From NCBI RefSeq assembly GCF_018221465.1, contig NZ_JAAIKR010000017.1:1-64000 (forward strand): a stretch of 64,000 bases of DNA. The letters are read 5' to 3'. This document shows, in pieces, positions 8,659-19,453 of the stretch. Under the pieces are notes generated by a model that was not told the DNA's origin, did no database searches, and saw only the letters and a list, made by a program, of their open reading frames with translations. The stretch is from Shewanella intestini. GTDB lineage: Bacteria > Pseudomonadota > Gammaproteobacteria > Enterobacterales > Shewanellaceae. How positions within the stretch are numbered: position 1 is the first letter of the stretch; every line of letters begins with the position of its first letter. Position numbers and translations under genes: made by a program.

Positions 8659-10836
8659 GTGAGTACATTGCTTAACGATTTAAAAATTAACCAACAACAT
8701 TTAATATTTTCAATTTTGTTTGGCGTGTTGGGGTTAATTATTAACTGCTATCCCATTCCTTTTTTTGCCAATGTGCAGTTTGTCATTGGTAATGCGTTTT
8801 ATGTGATTTCAGCGGTATTATTTGGCCCGTGGTATGCCCTTCTCACCGCAATGCTCGTCACTACTGGATTAATGTTGGTCTGGGACAGTCCACATGTGTA
8901 TGTCATATTTTGTATGGAAGCACTGTTTTTAGGCTATTGTCGCCGACGTGACATATACGCTTTATATGCCAGTGCCATTTATTGGATTTTTATTGGTTTA
9001 CCTTTATTTTATTTGTACTTCTTGTTGTTTTTTGACATTGCTGTAAAAGACTTATTTTTTACTGCGTTAAAGCAAGTTATTAATGGCTTAATGTACGGTA
9101 GTTTAGCTTCATTATTAATTCTATTAAGCCCGAGTTTATGGAATTTCAATAACAAAATTAAAGACAGTAAGCGGCGATTATTTAGTGCGCAGCTAACCTA
9201 CTACATGACATTAATGATCACTATTTCATTATTGGTTTCAGCCATTATCTTTAATTACTTTTATTTGGAACGTCAGCAAGTGCTGTTGCAGTCAAAATTA
9301 AATAACAGTGCTAACCATATTTCCTCTGCAACAGAAAATTACATTTCTAACTATAAACGAGTCATAAAAAATGCGGCTCTACAGTTAAATTATGAAAAGC
9401 TCACCCCACAACAACGGCAATCATTTTTAAATAACTTGCATCAGTCATATCCCGGTTTTATTACCATGCTCATTGCTAATGAGAAGGCTCAAGTGGTTAA
9501 TGCGTCTCCAACCACCCGTTTTTTAGATATTAAAGGCGATTTAAAACAAATTTCAATCAAAGATCGAGACTACTATATTGAAGCGTTTTACAACCAACAG
9601 TTATTTGTATCGTCAGTCTTTCTTGGGCGTGGTCTCGGAAATGACGCAATTATTGCCATTAGCGCGCCACTATTTAATGATGGCAAAGTTAGCGGGATAA
9701 TCGAAGGTTCACTCAACCTTAGCTATTTAAAGCAAGTAGAAAACTTAGAAAGTAACCAACTAAAGCAATCAATCATTTTAGTCGATGAACATAATCAAAT
9801 TGTTTATTCAACTGAAAAACTTGCCCTTAAACCTATAAGCCCGTTTGTATCTAGCAAAGGCAGTGACTTTTATCGTACACAATTAGCACTTATTAATATT
9901 CACAATTTAGAGGCGCTGACTCCTGAGTATTTTTATACCCAAAAAACCTTAGACAATGGTTGGAAGTTGTATGTGTTAGAAGAGTTTTCTCCTTTATTAA
10001 AACTGGCTGAAAAACAAATGCTCAATAGTTTTTTAATGCTATTTGTGTCAGTATTTCTCTCTTTTTGGATATCTAAAAAAATCAGCCGATTATTAAATGT
10101 ACCATTGGATTTACTGGCAAATCATTTAAGCAAATTAGATGCTACCGAACTGAAAAATCAAGTTGTAGGCGACTCTTTCCCTAATGAGGTTTACCAACTT
10201 TATCAACGGCTTTCTTACAGTAAACAGCAATTATTATCATACCAGATGGATTTAGAAGGCATTGTCAGTGAACGCACTGTTGAGCTTGAACAAGCCAATA
10301 AAAAACTTAAAGATTTAGTTGATAAAGACGCGTTAACAGGACTTTATAATCGCCGTTATTCGGAAGATAAATTTAACGACTGTCTCGACTTCTGTATGCG
10401 CAGTGAGCAAGCCATTACCGTTGCGATTTTAGACTTAGACTTTTTTAAAAACGTTAACGACACATACGGTCATTTAGCTGGAGATGAATGTTTACGCCAA
10501 GTATCAAGCTTATTAAGCGTTCACTTTAAACGTGATACCGATATTATTGCACGTTATGGCGGTGAAGAATTTTTACTTATTTTGCCTATATCCAACTCAT
10601 TAAAAATTGAAAGCCATTTAAACAACTTTAGACAAGCCATTGAGTCACAAACAATGTCACAACCCAACAGCGATAACGCATTTAATGTCACCGTGAGTAT
10701 TGGTGCGATTACCGCAAATGCTAATTTCTCAAGCGATCTTGACGACTGGATAAAAGTGGCTGACAAAAACTTATATCGTGCTAAAGAGGCTGGGCGTAAT
10801 CAAGTTATTGTCGACATTGTGGATGATATTGTTTAA
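8659..10836 (+). CDS. Membrane-bound diguanylate cyclase (GGDEF)
   Basis: Makes the second messenger c-di-GMP. The N-terminal part (about residues 15-160) is a multi-helix membrane sensor like the MASE type. A further membrane helix at about 180-200 leads to a periplasmic Cache/PDC-like region (about 201-450), then another helix at about 455-475. A short coiled coil and the GGDEF domain (about 555-715) follow. The active site is intact (GGEEF, 634-638), and the allosteric inhibitory I-site is present (RDTD five residues before it), so product feedback is expected. No EAL domain. GTG 8659 has no clear ribosome-binding site; TTG 8668, preceded by TAGGTGAG, could be the true start, three codons shorter. 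Monocistronic, with a terminator after it. Confidence 0.93.
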   Translation: MSTLLNDLKINQQHLIFSILFGVLGLIINCYPIPFFANVQFVIGNAFYVISAVLFGPWYALLTAMLVTTGLMLVWDSPHVYVIFCMEALFLGYCRRRDIYALYASAIYWIFIGLPLFYLYFLLFFDIAVKDLFFTALKQVINGLMYGSLASLLILLSPSLWNFNNKIKDSKRRLFSAQLTYYMTLMITISLLVSAIIFNYFYLERQQVLLQSKLNNSANHISSATENYISNYKRVIKNAALQLNYEKLTPQQRQSFLNNLHQSYPGFITMLIANEKAQVVNASPTTRFLDIKGDLKQISIKDRDYYIEAFYNQQLFVSSVFLGRGLGNDAIIAISAPLFNDGKVSGIIEGSLNLSYLKQVENLESNQLKQSIILVDEHNQIVYSTEKLALKPISPFVSSKGSDFYRTQLALINIHNLEALTPEYFYTQKTLDNGWKLYVLEEFSPLLKLAEKQMLNSFLMLFVSVFLSFWISKKISRLLNVPLDLLANHLSKLDATELKNQVVGDSFPNEVYQLYQRLSYSKQQLLSYQMDLEGIVSERTVELEQANKKLKDLVDKDALTGLYNRRYSEDKFNDCLDFCMRSEQAITVAILDLDFFKNVNDTYGHLAGDECLRQVSSLLSVHFKRDTDIIARYGGEEFLLILPISNSLKIESHLNNFRQAIESQTMSQPNSDNAFNVTVSIGAITANANFSSDLDDWIKVADKNLYRAKEAGRNQVIVDIVDDIV

Positions 10837-10876
10837 CGACAACCACGATTGAATAGCACACAATGTTCAATACACA

Positions 10877-10913
10877 ATAAAGCCCAATACAACCAAGTGT
10901 TATTGGGCTTTAT
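10877..10913 (+). terminator. Terminator after the diguanylate cyclase gene
   Basis: A 13-bp perfect stem (10877-10889 with 10901-10913) with an 11-base loop, 41 bp past the stop. Confidence 0.82.
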
Positions 10914-11018
10914 ATTGAGCATAGTTATTCATCTATGCAGGTACGTTGCAGTAACCACTTATCCACAACGTGTTAAATCGCACTAGCAAATAATCAGTAT
11001 AATGTTACCCACTGGCCA

Positions 11019-11849
11019 TTAATCATAAATAGTGGGGATTGCCTCACGCTTATGAGCGGTGCGTTTGTAGATATTAATCAATTTCGTTTCTACGCTTTGG
11101 GTTACCGACTTACCCTCTAAGAAATCATCAATTTGATCGTAAGTTATCCCTAATGCCACTTCATCTTCAAGCTGGGGTTTGTCTTCTTCTAAATCTGCTG
11201 TTGGTGCTTTTTTAACTAGCAACTCTGGCGCACCGAGAAAAGCAGCTAATTGACGCACTTGGCGTTTATTTAGGCCAAATATTGGCGCTAAATCACAAGC
11301 ACCGTCACCAAACTTGGTATAAAAACCGGTGATATTTTCAGCACTATGATCCGTGCCAACCACTAAACCACCAAGTAAACCGGCAATTTCATATTGGGCT
11401 ATCATGCGCATGCGCGCTTTGACATTTCCTTTAATAAAGTCAACTTGACTGGCTTTGGGTAACGTAAGGCCTGCCTGGGCGAGGCCGTGTAAAGTGGCCT
11501 GATGCGCACCTTCTACGCCATCAGCAATATTAACGGTCACTTGCTGGCTTGGTTGAATAAACTGACACGCTAATTGTGCTTCATCTTCATCTTTTTGAAC
11601 TTGATAAGGTAAACGCACCGCAACAAATTGATACTCAACTTGAGCTTGTTGCTCATTTAGTTCGTTGACAGCAAGCTGGCATAAACGGCCGGTAAGTGAT
11701 GAGTCAACCCCACCACTAATACCTAATACCAAGCTTGTGGCTCGCGCTTCTTTCAATTTTGCTTTTATAAAAGCAACTCTGCGTTGTACTTCAAACTCAG
11801 GCTCTATAGCTTTTAGCACCTTCATTTCTCGTAAGATCTGTCCTCTCAC
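11019..11849 (-). CDS. nadE: NAD+ synthetase, ammonia-dependent
   Basis: Final step of NAD synthesis: amidation of deamido-NAD with ammonia and ATP. The P-loop of the N-type ATP pyrophosphatase fold is visible as SGGVDSS. The protein lacks the nitrilase domain of glutamine-dependent enzymes, and its length (276 residues) matches E. coli NadE (275). I chose the GTG at 11849 because AGGAG lies six bases upstream, giving a start just before QILREMKVL. The ATG at 11897 would add 16 residues without a ribosome-binding site. It lies downstream of gsk on the same strand, but a strong terminator separates them, so it has its own promoter. Confidence 0.95.
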   Translation of the reverse strand: MRGQILREMKVLKAIEPEFEVQRRVAFIKAKLKEARATSLVLGISGGVDSSLTGRLCQLAVNELNEQQAQVEYQFVAVRLPYQVQKDEDEAQLACQFIQPSQQVTVNIADGVEGAHQATLHGLAQAGLTLPKASQVDFIKGNVKARMRMIAQYEIAGLLGGLVVGTDHSAENITGFYTKFGDGACDLAPIFGLNKRQVRQLAAFLGAPELLVKKAPTADLEEDKPQLEDEVALGITYDQIDDFLEGKSVTQSVETKLINIYKRTAHKREAIPTIYD

Positions 11850-11918
11850 GTCACGCTCCTTTATCTGAATAGCTTCAACACACCAACGGTTGACCATTCT
11901 ATAAAATTCAGCGTAAAA

Positions 11919-11950
11919 AAAAACGATAATGCGCCAACATTATCGTTTTT
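11919..11950 (-). terminator. Terminator after gsk
   Basis: A 13-bp stem (11919-11931 with 11938-11950) with a six-base loop and a T9 run on the minus strand, 26 bp past the gsk stop. Confidence 0.9.
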
Positions 11951-11975
11951 TTTCATTTTATTGCTAAAGCATGGG

Positions 11976-13280
11976 TTATCGTTCCCAATATGACTCTTCT
12001 AAGCTGTCTTCTCGCTCAGGTAACGCCCGAGATAAACGTGGGCTATGTTGCGCCAACACTTCATAAGCAACCCGATTGGCGTATTTACAAATTTGTGAAA
12101 AAGAGGAATAACATAAACCATCACGTTTGTGTTTACTTGACCCAGGGACATTCGTTTTGTGAAACACGTTGGCAGATAAGTCATGTAGTAAGGCTGACAA
12201 CGCCCCATCACCTGCCCCATTAGTGTTTCGAATTAATTCCGGACCGCCCATGTACGGTGAAATATGGGCGTACACTTTGATTGGATTATCACAATCAGCT
12301 TTGTTCATCGGTCTTGAGAATTCATAGCGGTTAAATTCTGGCACCGCACCCGGTAATAATGGGTGGCTAGTTTCACGCTTGGCGCTGTCATCCACATAAC
12401 CTGCGGTATACAAACCAATAGGACCTGCAGTTGTTAACACCATATCACACCATTCAAGCGCGGCCTCACTTGCTAATAGTGGGTCAGCAAAGCTTGTTAG
12501 CGCTTCACCTTCGTCTTCGTTCATTGCTAAAATAGTCACATGTTGTTTAATAAATTTTTGCCACCACGTTGGATCTTCTTGAATTAAAAACCGCGTACCA
12601 AGAGTTAAAACCACGGGGACATCCGCTTCTTTTGCATAAGCGATAGCTTGCATGGCGGCAGAGGTCATGCCATCACCGTCACTGGCGCGCATAAGATAAG
12701 CCGTTAGCACCAAAGCCGCACTATTTTGTACCACGTCTTTATCAATATACTCAGCAGTGAGTTCATCCATTGAACCTTTACTAATGGCAAATGTGCGTTC
12801 GCCATTGGCTGATATTAATGTAAAACAACGCCCTATTGGGCCATCAACGGGTTGTAAGTAGTTTAAATCGACTTTAGATGAGGTGTTGCATAAATAACGG
12901 TAAGCATAACTGCCCACCATAATATGTTGGCTCATTACACCAAATAATACCGAGCGGTCATCGGCCAAAATCGAATAGTTATGAACCGTATTGCCGATGG
13001 TGCCACCAGCAAATTCATCACTAATTAATGTCTTGTCTTTTAACTCGTGATAAAGCTCATGGGCTTTTTGGTCATCAATTAGCGTTGAGTTACCTTTTGG
13101 TAAGCTATAACGGGCAAGTAATTCATCTTCTACTTTTGCTTCAATATCAACCAGTGTTTGGTCAATACCACATACATAGCTCGACACAGCTTGTGGTTGC
13201 TGAGTAAGTTGAGCAAGAAGTGGATCACGGCGATTGACAGGGAAATAATGTTTAGATTTACGTTGACCAGGAAACTTCAT
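11976..13280 (-). CDS. gsk: Inosine/guanosine kinase
   Basis: A 434-residue PfkB-family sugar kinase that phosphorylates inosine and guanosine to IMP and GMP in purine salvage. The C-terminal PfkB signature is present as NTNGAGDGALSALLHD, with the catalytic Asp in GAGD. Length and N-terminus (MKFPGQRKSKHYFPV) match E. coli Gsk. In E. coli gsk also lies near the adk-htpG-recR cluster. Here it is separated from adk by a convergent-side ppiC gene on the other strand. Confidence 0.95.
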   Translation of the reverse strand: MKFPGQRKSKHYFPVNRRDPLLAQLTQQPQAVSSYVCGIDQTLVDIEAKVEDELLARYSLPKGNSTLIDDQKAHELYHELKDKTLISDEFAGGTIGNTVHNYSILADDRSVLFGVMSQHIMVGSYAYRYLCNTSSKVDLNYLQPVDGPIGRCFTLISANGERTFAISKGSMDELTAEYIDKDVVQNSAALVLTAYLMRASDGDGMTSAAMQAIAYAKEADVPVVLTLGTRFLIQEDPTWWQKFIKQHVTILAMNEDEGEALTSFADPLLASEAALEWCDMVLTTAGPIGLYTAGYVDDSAKRETSHPLLPGAVPEFNRYEFSRPMNKADCDNPIKVYAHISPYMGGPELIRNTNGAGDGALSALLHDLSANVFHKTNVPGSSKHKRDGLCYSSFSQICKYANRVAYEVLAQHSPRLSRALPEREDSLEESYWER

Positions 13281-13625
13281 ATTTTACTCTCGTTGATTCG
13301 CATCCATGCAATTTAATCTTAATACCGCCATTAATCGAAACGGCGGAAGATTTTATCATAAATAGTGATTTTATTAATACCATTAGCACTTGAGTTTGCT
13401 AGGTCAATCTAGATAAAGCTTATCGCTATGGTAAAGGACACAACTAAACTGAACACATTGACGTTTATATATTAACCACCAATTTACATTCGTCAAATTC
13501 AATCAAATGAACGGCATTTTACGCTGTTTTATAAAGCGAATTTTTGTTTCTCAAATGCAAATACTGTCGCGCCTTAGCGCTGACTTTCGTATAATACGGC
13601 CATATTTTTTTATCGAGACATTCTC
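13281..13625. other. Divergent intergenic region gsk / ppiC
   Basis: 345 bp without a gene. It holds the ppiC promoter (a TATAAT hexamer at 13590-13595, with a poor -35) and presumably the gsk promoter on the minus strand. No other structure seen. Confidence 0.5.
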
Positions 13626-13904
13626 ATGGCAAAAACGGCAGCTGCCCTACATATCTTGGTTAAACATAAGCAATTAGGCGAAGACATTATCGACAAGCTT
13701 AATAAAGGTGCAAAATTTGATGTGTTAGCCAAAAAGCATTCCAGTTGCCCATCGGGTAAAAAAGGCGGCAGTTTAGGTGAGTTCAAAAAAGGCCAAATGG
13801 TGCCACAGTTTGATAAAGTGTGTTTTAGCGGCGAGTTAATCACTCCACATTTAGTTAAAACCAAATTTGGTTGGCATGTGATTAAAGTGCTATATCGGAC
13901 ATGA
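13626..13904 (+). CDS. ppiC: Peptidyl-prolyl cis-trans isomerase, parvulin type
   Basis: A 92-residue single-domain parvulin with no signal peptide, so it acts in the cytoplasm. Features are [10 protein letters not shown] at the start, [14 protein letters not shown] in the middle and the terminal FGWHVIKV strand, all standard parvulin elements. The length equals E. coli PpiC (93). It is monocistronic on the plus strand between minus-strand gsk and adk and shares a bidirectional terminator with adk. An antisense open frame over it is only a shadow. Confidence 0.95.
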   Translation: MAKTAAALHILVKHKQLGEDIIDKLNKGAKFDVLAKKHSSCPSGKKGGSLGEFKKGQMVPQFDKVCFSGELITPHLVKTKFGWHVIKVLYRT

Positions 13905-13988
13905 TAATTTAACCCGTCAACGCGATTATAATGCGCTACCCTTTGCGATTAAATCATTTTTTTCATGATACTTTGCATCTTATAAAAA

Positions 13989-14019
13989 AATTGGGGAGCT
14001 AAAAAGTAGCTCCCCAATT
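13989..14019. terminator. Bidirectional terminator between ppiC and adk
   Basis: A 13-bp GC-rich stem (13989-14001 with 14007-14019) and five-base loop. A T7 run on the minus strand makes it the adk terminator; it can also end the ppiC message. Confidence 0.9.
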
Positions 14020-14063
14020 ACGTATTAGCCAGCATTAAACTAGCCTTACATATCAATTCAAAT

Positions 14064-14804
<741 letters not shown>

Positions 14805-14844
14805 CTAGTATTAATGCCAACAACGTACTGATTTTATCGTAAGT

Positions 14845-15705
14845 TTAATACAGTAAAGTATACAACTGACGTCGATATTGATTAGCTAACAGGTTGCCTT
14901 GACCTATCGCGGTCAGTATTTCCATAAAGGCATGTTTCACTTCACCGTCTTTTGCGCTTAAATCTTTTTGCAATATGGCAAACAGCAATGCTAACGCTTC
15001 TTCATTGCGACTAGCGGCATTAAGCGCTTTAGCTAAATCAATCGCACTGCCATGATCGCCTTGTTGTTCAAACTTGGCTTGTAACTGCCTAATTTCAGGC
15101 GTGTCCGCAGCGTCTTCGGCTAAAGTTAATTTCGCCATTAGGTTTTGGTAATAACTGTCTTGCTCTGCTAAACCAATGGTGGCTAACAGCTGTTTAGCCG
15201 CTTCAAGTTCACCTTGAAGTAAATACACGTCCACCATCACTAATGCCACGTCTGCACGCTGTTCAGATTGTTCAAACAACATTTTTAAGCTGTCAATGGT
15301 CTGGGTATATTGCTCTGGTTGTAAACTGCCATCAGCTAGCTGCGTCTTAATCGCATTAAAGGGCGCTTCCCACATTGGCGGTAAATGTTTATCCAGCAAT
15401 GCTTTGATTTCTTCTGATGATTGCATACCAGCAAAGCCATCAACAGGGCGACCTTTGTCTAATAGTAAGGTGGTAGGTAAACTCTGAATTTGGAAGTATT
15501 GGGCAATTTCAGCTTCGGTTTCACAGTTTACATTGGCAAGAATAAAGCGCCCAGCTTGTTCAGTGGCAATGTGTTCAATTTGCGCTTGTAACTGTACACT
15601 TTCAGCATGCTGTTGTGCCCAAAAGGTCATTACGACCATGGTATTCATGGACGCATCAACCACTTGTTGAATATTGTCTTTATTAAGGTGCAGTATGTGT
15701 TCCAT
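14845..15705 (-). CDS. cnoX: Thioredoxin-like co-chaperone
   Basis: A 286-residue protein with an N-terminal thioredoxin fold (about 1-110) and a C-terminal TPR region (about 115-286), the layout of YbbN/CnoX. The thioredoxin CxxC is absent: the active-site position reads WAQQHAES, so it is not a conventional disulfide reductase. In E. coli CnoX protects substrates from bleach-induced aggregation and hands them to GroEL and DnaK. It sits between htpG and adk on the same strand, consistent with a proteostasis role. A weak hairpin separates it from htpG. Confidence 0.88.
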   Translation of the reverse strand: MEHILHLNKDNIQQVVDASMNTMVVMTFWAQQHAESVQLQAQIEHIATEQAGRFILANVNCETEAEIAQYFQIQSLPTTLLLDKGRPVDGFAGMQSSEEIKALLDKHLPPMWEAPFNAIKTQLADGSLQPEQYTQTIDSLKMLFEQSEQRADVALVMVDVYLLQGELEAAKQLLATIGLAEQDSYYQNLMAKLTLAEDAADTPEIRQLQAKFEQQGDHGSAIDLAKALNAASRNEEALALLFAILQKDLSAKDGEVKHAFMEILTAIGQGNLLANQYRRQLYTLLY

Positions 15706-15738
15706 CTCAACCCCTAGAATTGTTGTTCAGATAAACAA

Positions 15739-15758
15739 AAGCGGACTCACGCCCGCTT
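15739..15758 (-). terminator. Weak terminator-like hairpin after htpG
   Basis: A six-bp GC-rich stem (15739-15744 with 15753-15758) followed by a TTTGTTT run on the minus strand, 18 bp after the htpG stop. Perhaps only attenuates readthrough into cnoX. Confidence 0.5.
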
Positions 15759-15775
15759 ATAATATTGACCAATGT

Positions 15776-17689
15776 TTATTTTAGCCCTGCTAATAACATT
15801 TGGTTCATCAACTTAATGAAAGCTGATGGGTCAGCTAAGCTACCTTTTTCAGAAAGCTGAGCTTGTTGAAGTAACAAGTTAGCCCAATCGGCAAATAACT
15901 GCTCATCTGGCTCGTCACTTAAACGCTCAACCAATGGATGCGATGGGTTAATTTCAAATGTTGGTTTTGACTCAGGAACAGGTTGACCTGCTGCTTGCAT
16001 CAATTTAATCATTTGAGTTGACATTTCACCTTCACCGGCAACCACACATGCTGGTGTGTCAGTTAAACGCGAAGTCACTTTAACGTCGCTAACTTGGTCT
16101 GCTAATGCCGCTTTTACACGTTCAACTAATGGTTTAGCTTCTTCGGCGACTTTCTCTTGCGCTTCTTTATCAGCCGCATCTTCAAGTTCACCTAGCTCTA
16201 AATCACCACGAGTAACTGAATGCAATTTTTTATCTTTAAATTCTGTTAAGTGGTTGATTAGCCATTCGTCTATACGCTCTGACATTAATAAGACTTCAAT
16301 GCCTTTCTTACGTAGCAACTCTAAGTGTGGACTGTTAACCGCAGCTTCGTGGCTGTCGGCAACAATGTAGTAAATTTTATCTTGGCCTTCTTGCATGCGC
16401 TCAATGTAATCTTCTAACGACACCGTAGTCGCAGCCGTATTGTCATTGGTTGAAGCAAAACGCAGTAAACCAGCAATTTTTTCTTTATTTGCGAAGTCTT
16501 CTGCAGGGCCTTCTTTTAACACTTGACCGAATTCAGCCCAAAATACTTGGTATTGTTCTGGATCGTTTTTAGCCATTTTCTCAAGCATACCCAGAACACG
16601 TTTTGTCATACCTTGACGCAAGTTTTTAGTCACTTGATTGTCTTGTAAAATTTCACGAGACACGTTTAACGGTAAATCGTTTGAGTCGATTAAGCCTTTA
16701 ACAAAACGCAAGTAAGTTGGCATAAACTGCTCGGCGTCATCCATCACAAATACGCGTTGTACAAACAGTTTTAAACCATGCTTGCTGTCGCGGTTCCACA
16801 TGTCAAAAGGCGCTTTAGCGGGAATATACAATAAGCTGGTATATTCTTGTTTACCTTCAACATGGTTATGGCTCCACTTTAATGCGTCACTATAATCGTG
16901 AGAAATATGCTTGTAGAATTCTTGGTATTCTTCATCGCTAATCTCTGACTTGCTGCGAGTCCAAAGCGCAGTGGCTTTATTCATGCCTTTCCATGCACCT
17001 TCAGTTGCAGGTACTTTTTCGCCGTCTGGGCCTTCTGACTCAGGCGTCCCTTCTTCAAACATTTCTACAGGAACTGAAATATGGTCTGAGTATTTAGTGA
17101 TGATTGAACGTAAACGGAAGTCATCGGCAAATTCTGTTTCTTCGTCACGTAAATGCAAGGTAATTTCAGTACCACGTTCATTTTTAGTGATGGTATCAAC
17201 TTCAAATGACCCTTCGCCTTCTGATTCCCAAAGCACACCTTGAGACACATCAGCACCTGCTGCACGAGTACGTACAGTAACCTTTTTCGCCACAATAAAG
17301 GCCGAGTAGAAACCTACACCAAATTGGCCAATTAACTGTGAATCTTTTGATTCTTCACCTGACAAGTTGTTAAAGAACTCTTTCGTGCCTGATTTAGCGA
17401 TAGTCCCTAAATGCTCAATCACACCCTCACGCGACATACCAATACCATTATCAGAAATGGTCACAGTCCCTTTATCTTTGTCTGCACTGATGCGAACGCG
17501 TAATTCACCATCGCCTTCATAAAGGCTGTCATCGCTTAATGCTAAATAACGTAATTTATCCGCGGCATCAGCAGCGTTGGAAACAAGCTCACGTAAAAAA
17601 ATCTCTTTGTTTGAATATAAAGAGTGGATCATCAAATGTAGGAGTTGCTTTACTTCAGTTTGAAAGCCATGAGTTTCTTGTTGTGACAT
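15776..17689 (-). CDS. htpG: Hsp90 chaperone HtpG
   Basis: A 637-residue bacterial Hsp90 ATPase of the cytoplasm. The N-terminal GHKL ATP-binding domain shows [17 protein letters not shown] and [11 protein letters not shown]. The middle and C-terminal dimerisation domains are complete, and the length matches the family (624-638). It is preceded by a sigma-32 promoter and, further upstream, by the recR terminator, so it should be an independent heat-shock transcript. Confidence 0.97.
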   Translation of the reverse strand: MSQQETHGFQTEVKQLLHLMIHSLYSNKEIFLRELVSNAADAADKLRYLALSDDSLYEGDGELRVRISADKDKGTVTISDNGIGMSREGVIEHLGTIAKSGTKEFFNNLSGEESKDSQLIGQFGVGFYSAFIVAKKVTVRTRAAGADVSQGVLWESEGEGSFEVDTITKNERGTEITLHLRDEETEFADDFRLRSIITKYSDHISVPVEMFEEGTPESEGPDGEKVPATEGAWKGMNKATALWTRSKSEISDEEYQEFYKHISHDYSDALKWSHNHVEGKQEYTSLLYIPAKAPFDMWNRDSKHGLKLFVQRVFVMDDAEQFMPTYLRFVKGLIDSNDLPLNVSREILQDNQVTKNLRQGMTKRVLGMLEKMAKNDPEQYQVFWAEFGQVLKEGPAEDFANKEKIAGLLRFASTNDNTAATTVSLEDYIERMQEGQDKIYYIVADSHEAAVNSPHLELLRKKGIEVLLMSERIDEWLINHLTEFKDKKLHSVTRGDLELGELEDAADKEAQEKVAEEAKPLVERVKAALADQVSDVKVTSRLTDTPACVVAGEGEMSTQMIKLMQAAGQPVPESKPTFEINPSHPLVERLSDEPDEQLFADWANLLLQQAQLSEKGSLADPSAFIKLMNQMLLAGLK

Positions 17690-17781
17690 GAAAATATCCC
17701 TTGGTTTACGTTAATCTTAAATGAAATTAATTGGCTAACGCGCTTCGATACATGAGCGCGACAATTGCTTCGTTACACCAG

Positions 17782-17809
17782 AGATGGGTACGTAAAAATC
17801 GTTTTCAAG
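17782..17809 (-). promoter_or_regulatory. Sigma-32 heat-shock promoter of htpG
   Basis: On the minus strand CTTGAAA (-35, 17803-17809) and ACCCATCT (-10, 17782-17789) are 13 bp apart, close to the RpoH consensus CTTGAAA-N11-16-CCCCATNT. The start would be about 85 bp before the htpG ATG. Confidence 0.88.
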
Positions 17810-17832
17810 GGGAAATGGGTTTTGTTGGATAA

Positions 17833-17877
17833 AAAAACATCATTGTGTCAAAAATTGTCAACAGCAATGATGTTTTT
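17833..17877 (-). terminator. Terminator between recR and htpG
   Basis: A perfect 13-bp stem (17833-17845 with 17865-17877) with a 19-base loop and a T7 run on the minus strand, 158 bp past the recR stop. It insulates htpG from recR. The remaining sequence between the genes (17878-18034) holds nothing I can identify. Confidence 0.8.
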
Positions 17878-18034
17878 AACCGCAGTAAAGCAATCGCAGC
17901 ACTCAATAATGTTAACCCGCTATGGCGTATTATCGTTATTTTTCAGGTTGCTTGGCACACGTTTGATTAACGCGACGATGTTTAGCGCATGAGGCAACAT
18001 TGCGCTGACCTTAGGTTGATGCTTATTGCCACGA

Positions 18035-18634
18035 TTAAAGTGGTAAACGGCCATTAAATGACAATGCTAATGTGGTACTATCGACATATTCAAGCTCACC
18101 ACCTACCGGGACGCCATGGGCTATTCGGCTAATTTTCACCTCATGTTGACGGGCAATATCAGCAATGTAATTGGCGGTCGCATCTCCTTCCACGGTTGGG
18201 TTGGTGGCTAAAATCAATTCATTAATATCATCACTGGCCAATTGCTGCTCAAGTAATGTTAACCCCAGTTCATCAGGGCCAACACCGTCAAGGGGCGATA
18301 AGTGGCCTAACAACACAAAATAACGCCCATTAAAATGGCCACCACTTTCAATGGCAAGCACATCGGCTGGGGTTTCAACCACACAAATTTGCCCGGCTAA
18401 ATTACGTTTAGGGCTAGCACAAATAGCGCACTGATGTTCTTCGGTAAAAGTGCGGCAAGTATGACAATGACCCACATCAGACATGGCTTGCTGTAATGCA
18501 TCAGCCAGTGCTAAACCGCCTTTACGCTCACGTTCCAATAATTGAAATGCCATACGTTGTGCCGACTTAGGCCCAACACCTGGTAAGCCTTTTAATGCGT
18601 GGATAAGTTCGTCAACCAATGGGCTAAATTTCAT
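18035..18634 (-). CDS. recR: Recombination protein RecR
   Basis: Acts with RecF and RecO to load RecA on gapped DNA. The 199-residue protein has an N-terminal helix-hairpin-helix ([11 protein letters not shown]), a C4 zinc finger (C57, C60, C69, C72) and a Toprim domain (about 80-175), in family order and length. In E. coli recR follows dnaX-ybaB; here neither is present upstream, and the next gene is a divergent small membrane protein. Confidence 0.96.
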   Translation of the reverse strand: MKFSPLVDELIHALKGLPGVGPKSAQRMAFQLLERERKGGLALADALQQAMSDVGHCHTCRTFTEEHQCAICASPKRNLAGQICVVETPADVLAIESGGHFNGRYFVLLGHLSPLDGVGPDELGLTLLEQQLASDDINELILATNPTVEGDATANYIADIARQHEVKISRIAHGVPVGGELEYVDSTTLALSFNGRLPL

Positions 18635-18946
18635 AACATTCTTTTAGATAAACATTCGATGTTGCGATGATAACCATCCCGCTTGCAGTTTAAAAGCACA
18701 AACTGAGATAGCCGCCACTTCAACCCAGATTATTGGCATTGTTGAACCGCTTAGTGAGGGAAGTCAACTGGAATGTTAACCATGGCGTTATATCGGTGCT
18801 AACGCTCAACAAGGATGAACCCAGGCTCAATGAAGGGATAAAAAACAGTAATAAAAAACAAAAAACGTGAACAGGTATACATAATACATGTTATAAACAC
18901 TTTATTATTAACGCATATTTTAAATACTGATTTAACTGGAGTGCAT
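18635..18946. other. Divergent intergenic region recR / small membrane gene
   Basis: 312 bp without a gene. It must hold the recR promoter and the promoter of the plus-strand gene at 18947. The 3' part is AT-rich (about 18840-18930). I see no remnant of ybaB or dnaX in it. Confidence 0.5.
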
Positions 18947-19282
18947 ATGTGGTGGCGAGTATTGATAGTGACATTGGCTTATTGGTTAATGAGTGCCCAT
19001 TTTTTACGTTTTGACCAATTTACTTTTACTGTATTAGCAGCCTTAATGCCGCTGGCAATGATTATCAGACACAAGTTGGCTCAAATAGCACTGCAAGTTG
19101 GGTTAATTGTCGGGTGTATTTTTGTTTGGGGTATATCGACATTTGACTTTGTCAGTCAACGCATCGCTCTGGATGCGCCGTGGACTCGATTAGTCATTAT
19201 TATGTCTGGGGTGGTGCTATTTACGCTATTTGCCGCTTATTGCTGTAAAGGATTAAACCTTAGCAAAGCGACTGATAAATAG
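18947..19282 (+). CDS. Small hypothetical membrane protein
   Basis: A 111-residue, very hydrophobic protein with about four membrane helices (roughly residues 3-20, 26-40, 46-64 and 83-103) and a short polar tail. I do not recognise the family. ATG 18947 is chosen over GTG 18941 because GGAG ends five bases before it. It stands alone between divergent recR and convergent msrQ, so context gives no function. The good ribosome-binding site and coherent membrane pattern support a real gene. Confidence 0.7.
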   Translation: MWWRVLIVTLAYWLMSAHFLRFDQFTFTVLAALMPLAMIIRHKLAQIALQVGLIVGCIFVWGISTFDFVSQRIALDAPWTRLVIIMSGVVLFTLFAAYCCKGLNLSKATDK

Positions 19283-19343
19283 ACGATGATAATAACCAGT
19301 CACCCTGTCGTTAACCGCTAAGTTAACACCACAACAAAGAAAA

Positions 19344-19373
19344 AAGAGCCGGATGATGTTATCAACGGCTCTT
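19344..19373 (-). terminator. Terminator after msrQ
   Basis: An eight-bp stem (AAGAGCCG/CGGCTCTT) with a 14-base loop and T6 on the minus strand, in the convergent gap between the small membrane gene and msrQ. Confidence 0.75.
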
Positions 19374-19453
19374 ATTGCAACTAGCTTCCGCCACTTCGAT
19401 GCAGTGTTAAACCTTGTATTTATAGACTATTTTATGAAAAAACTTAACTAGAG

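Noticed and set aside
11999-12223. Two overlapping open frames opposite and within gsk
   Set aside because: Shadows of gsk, which is complete and conserved.
17951-17966. Sigma-54-like TTGGCAC-N4-TTGA sequence
   Set aside because: The -12 element is imperfect and no gene follows in that direction.
17765-17992. Open frame of 75 codons on the plus strand between htpG and recR
   Set aside because: It covers the sigma-32 promoter and the recR terminator, has no ribosome-binding site and no recognisable protein features.
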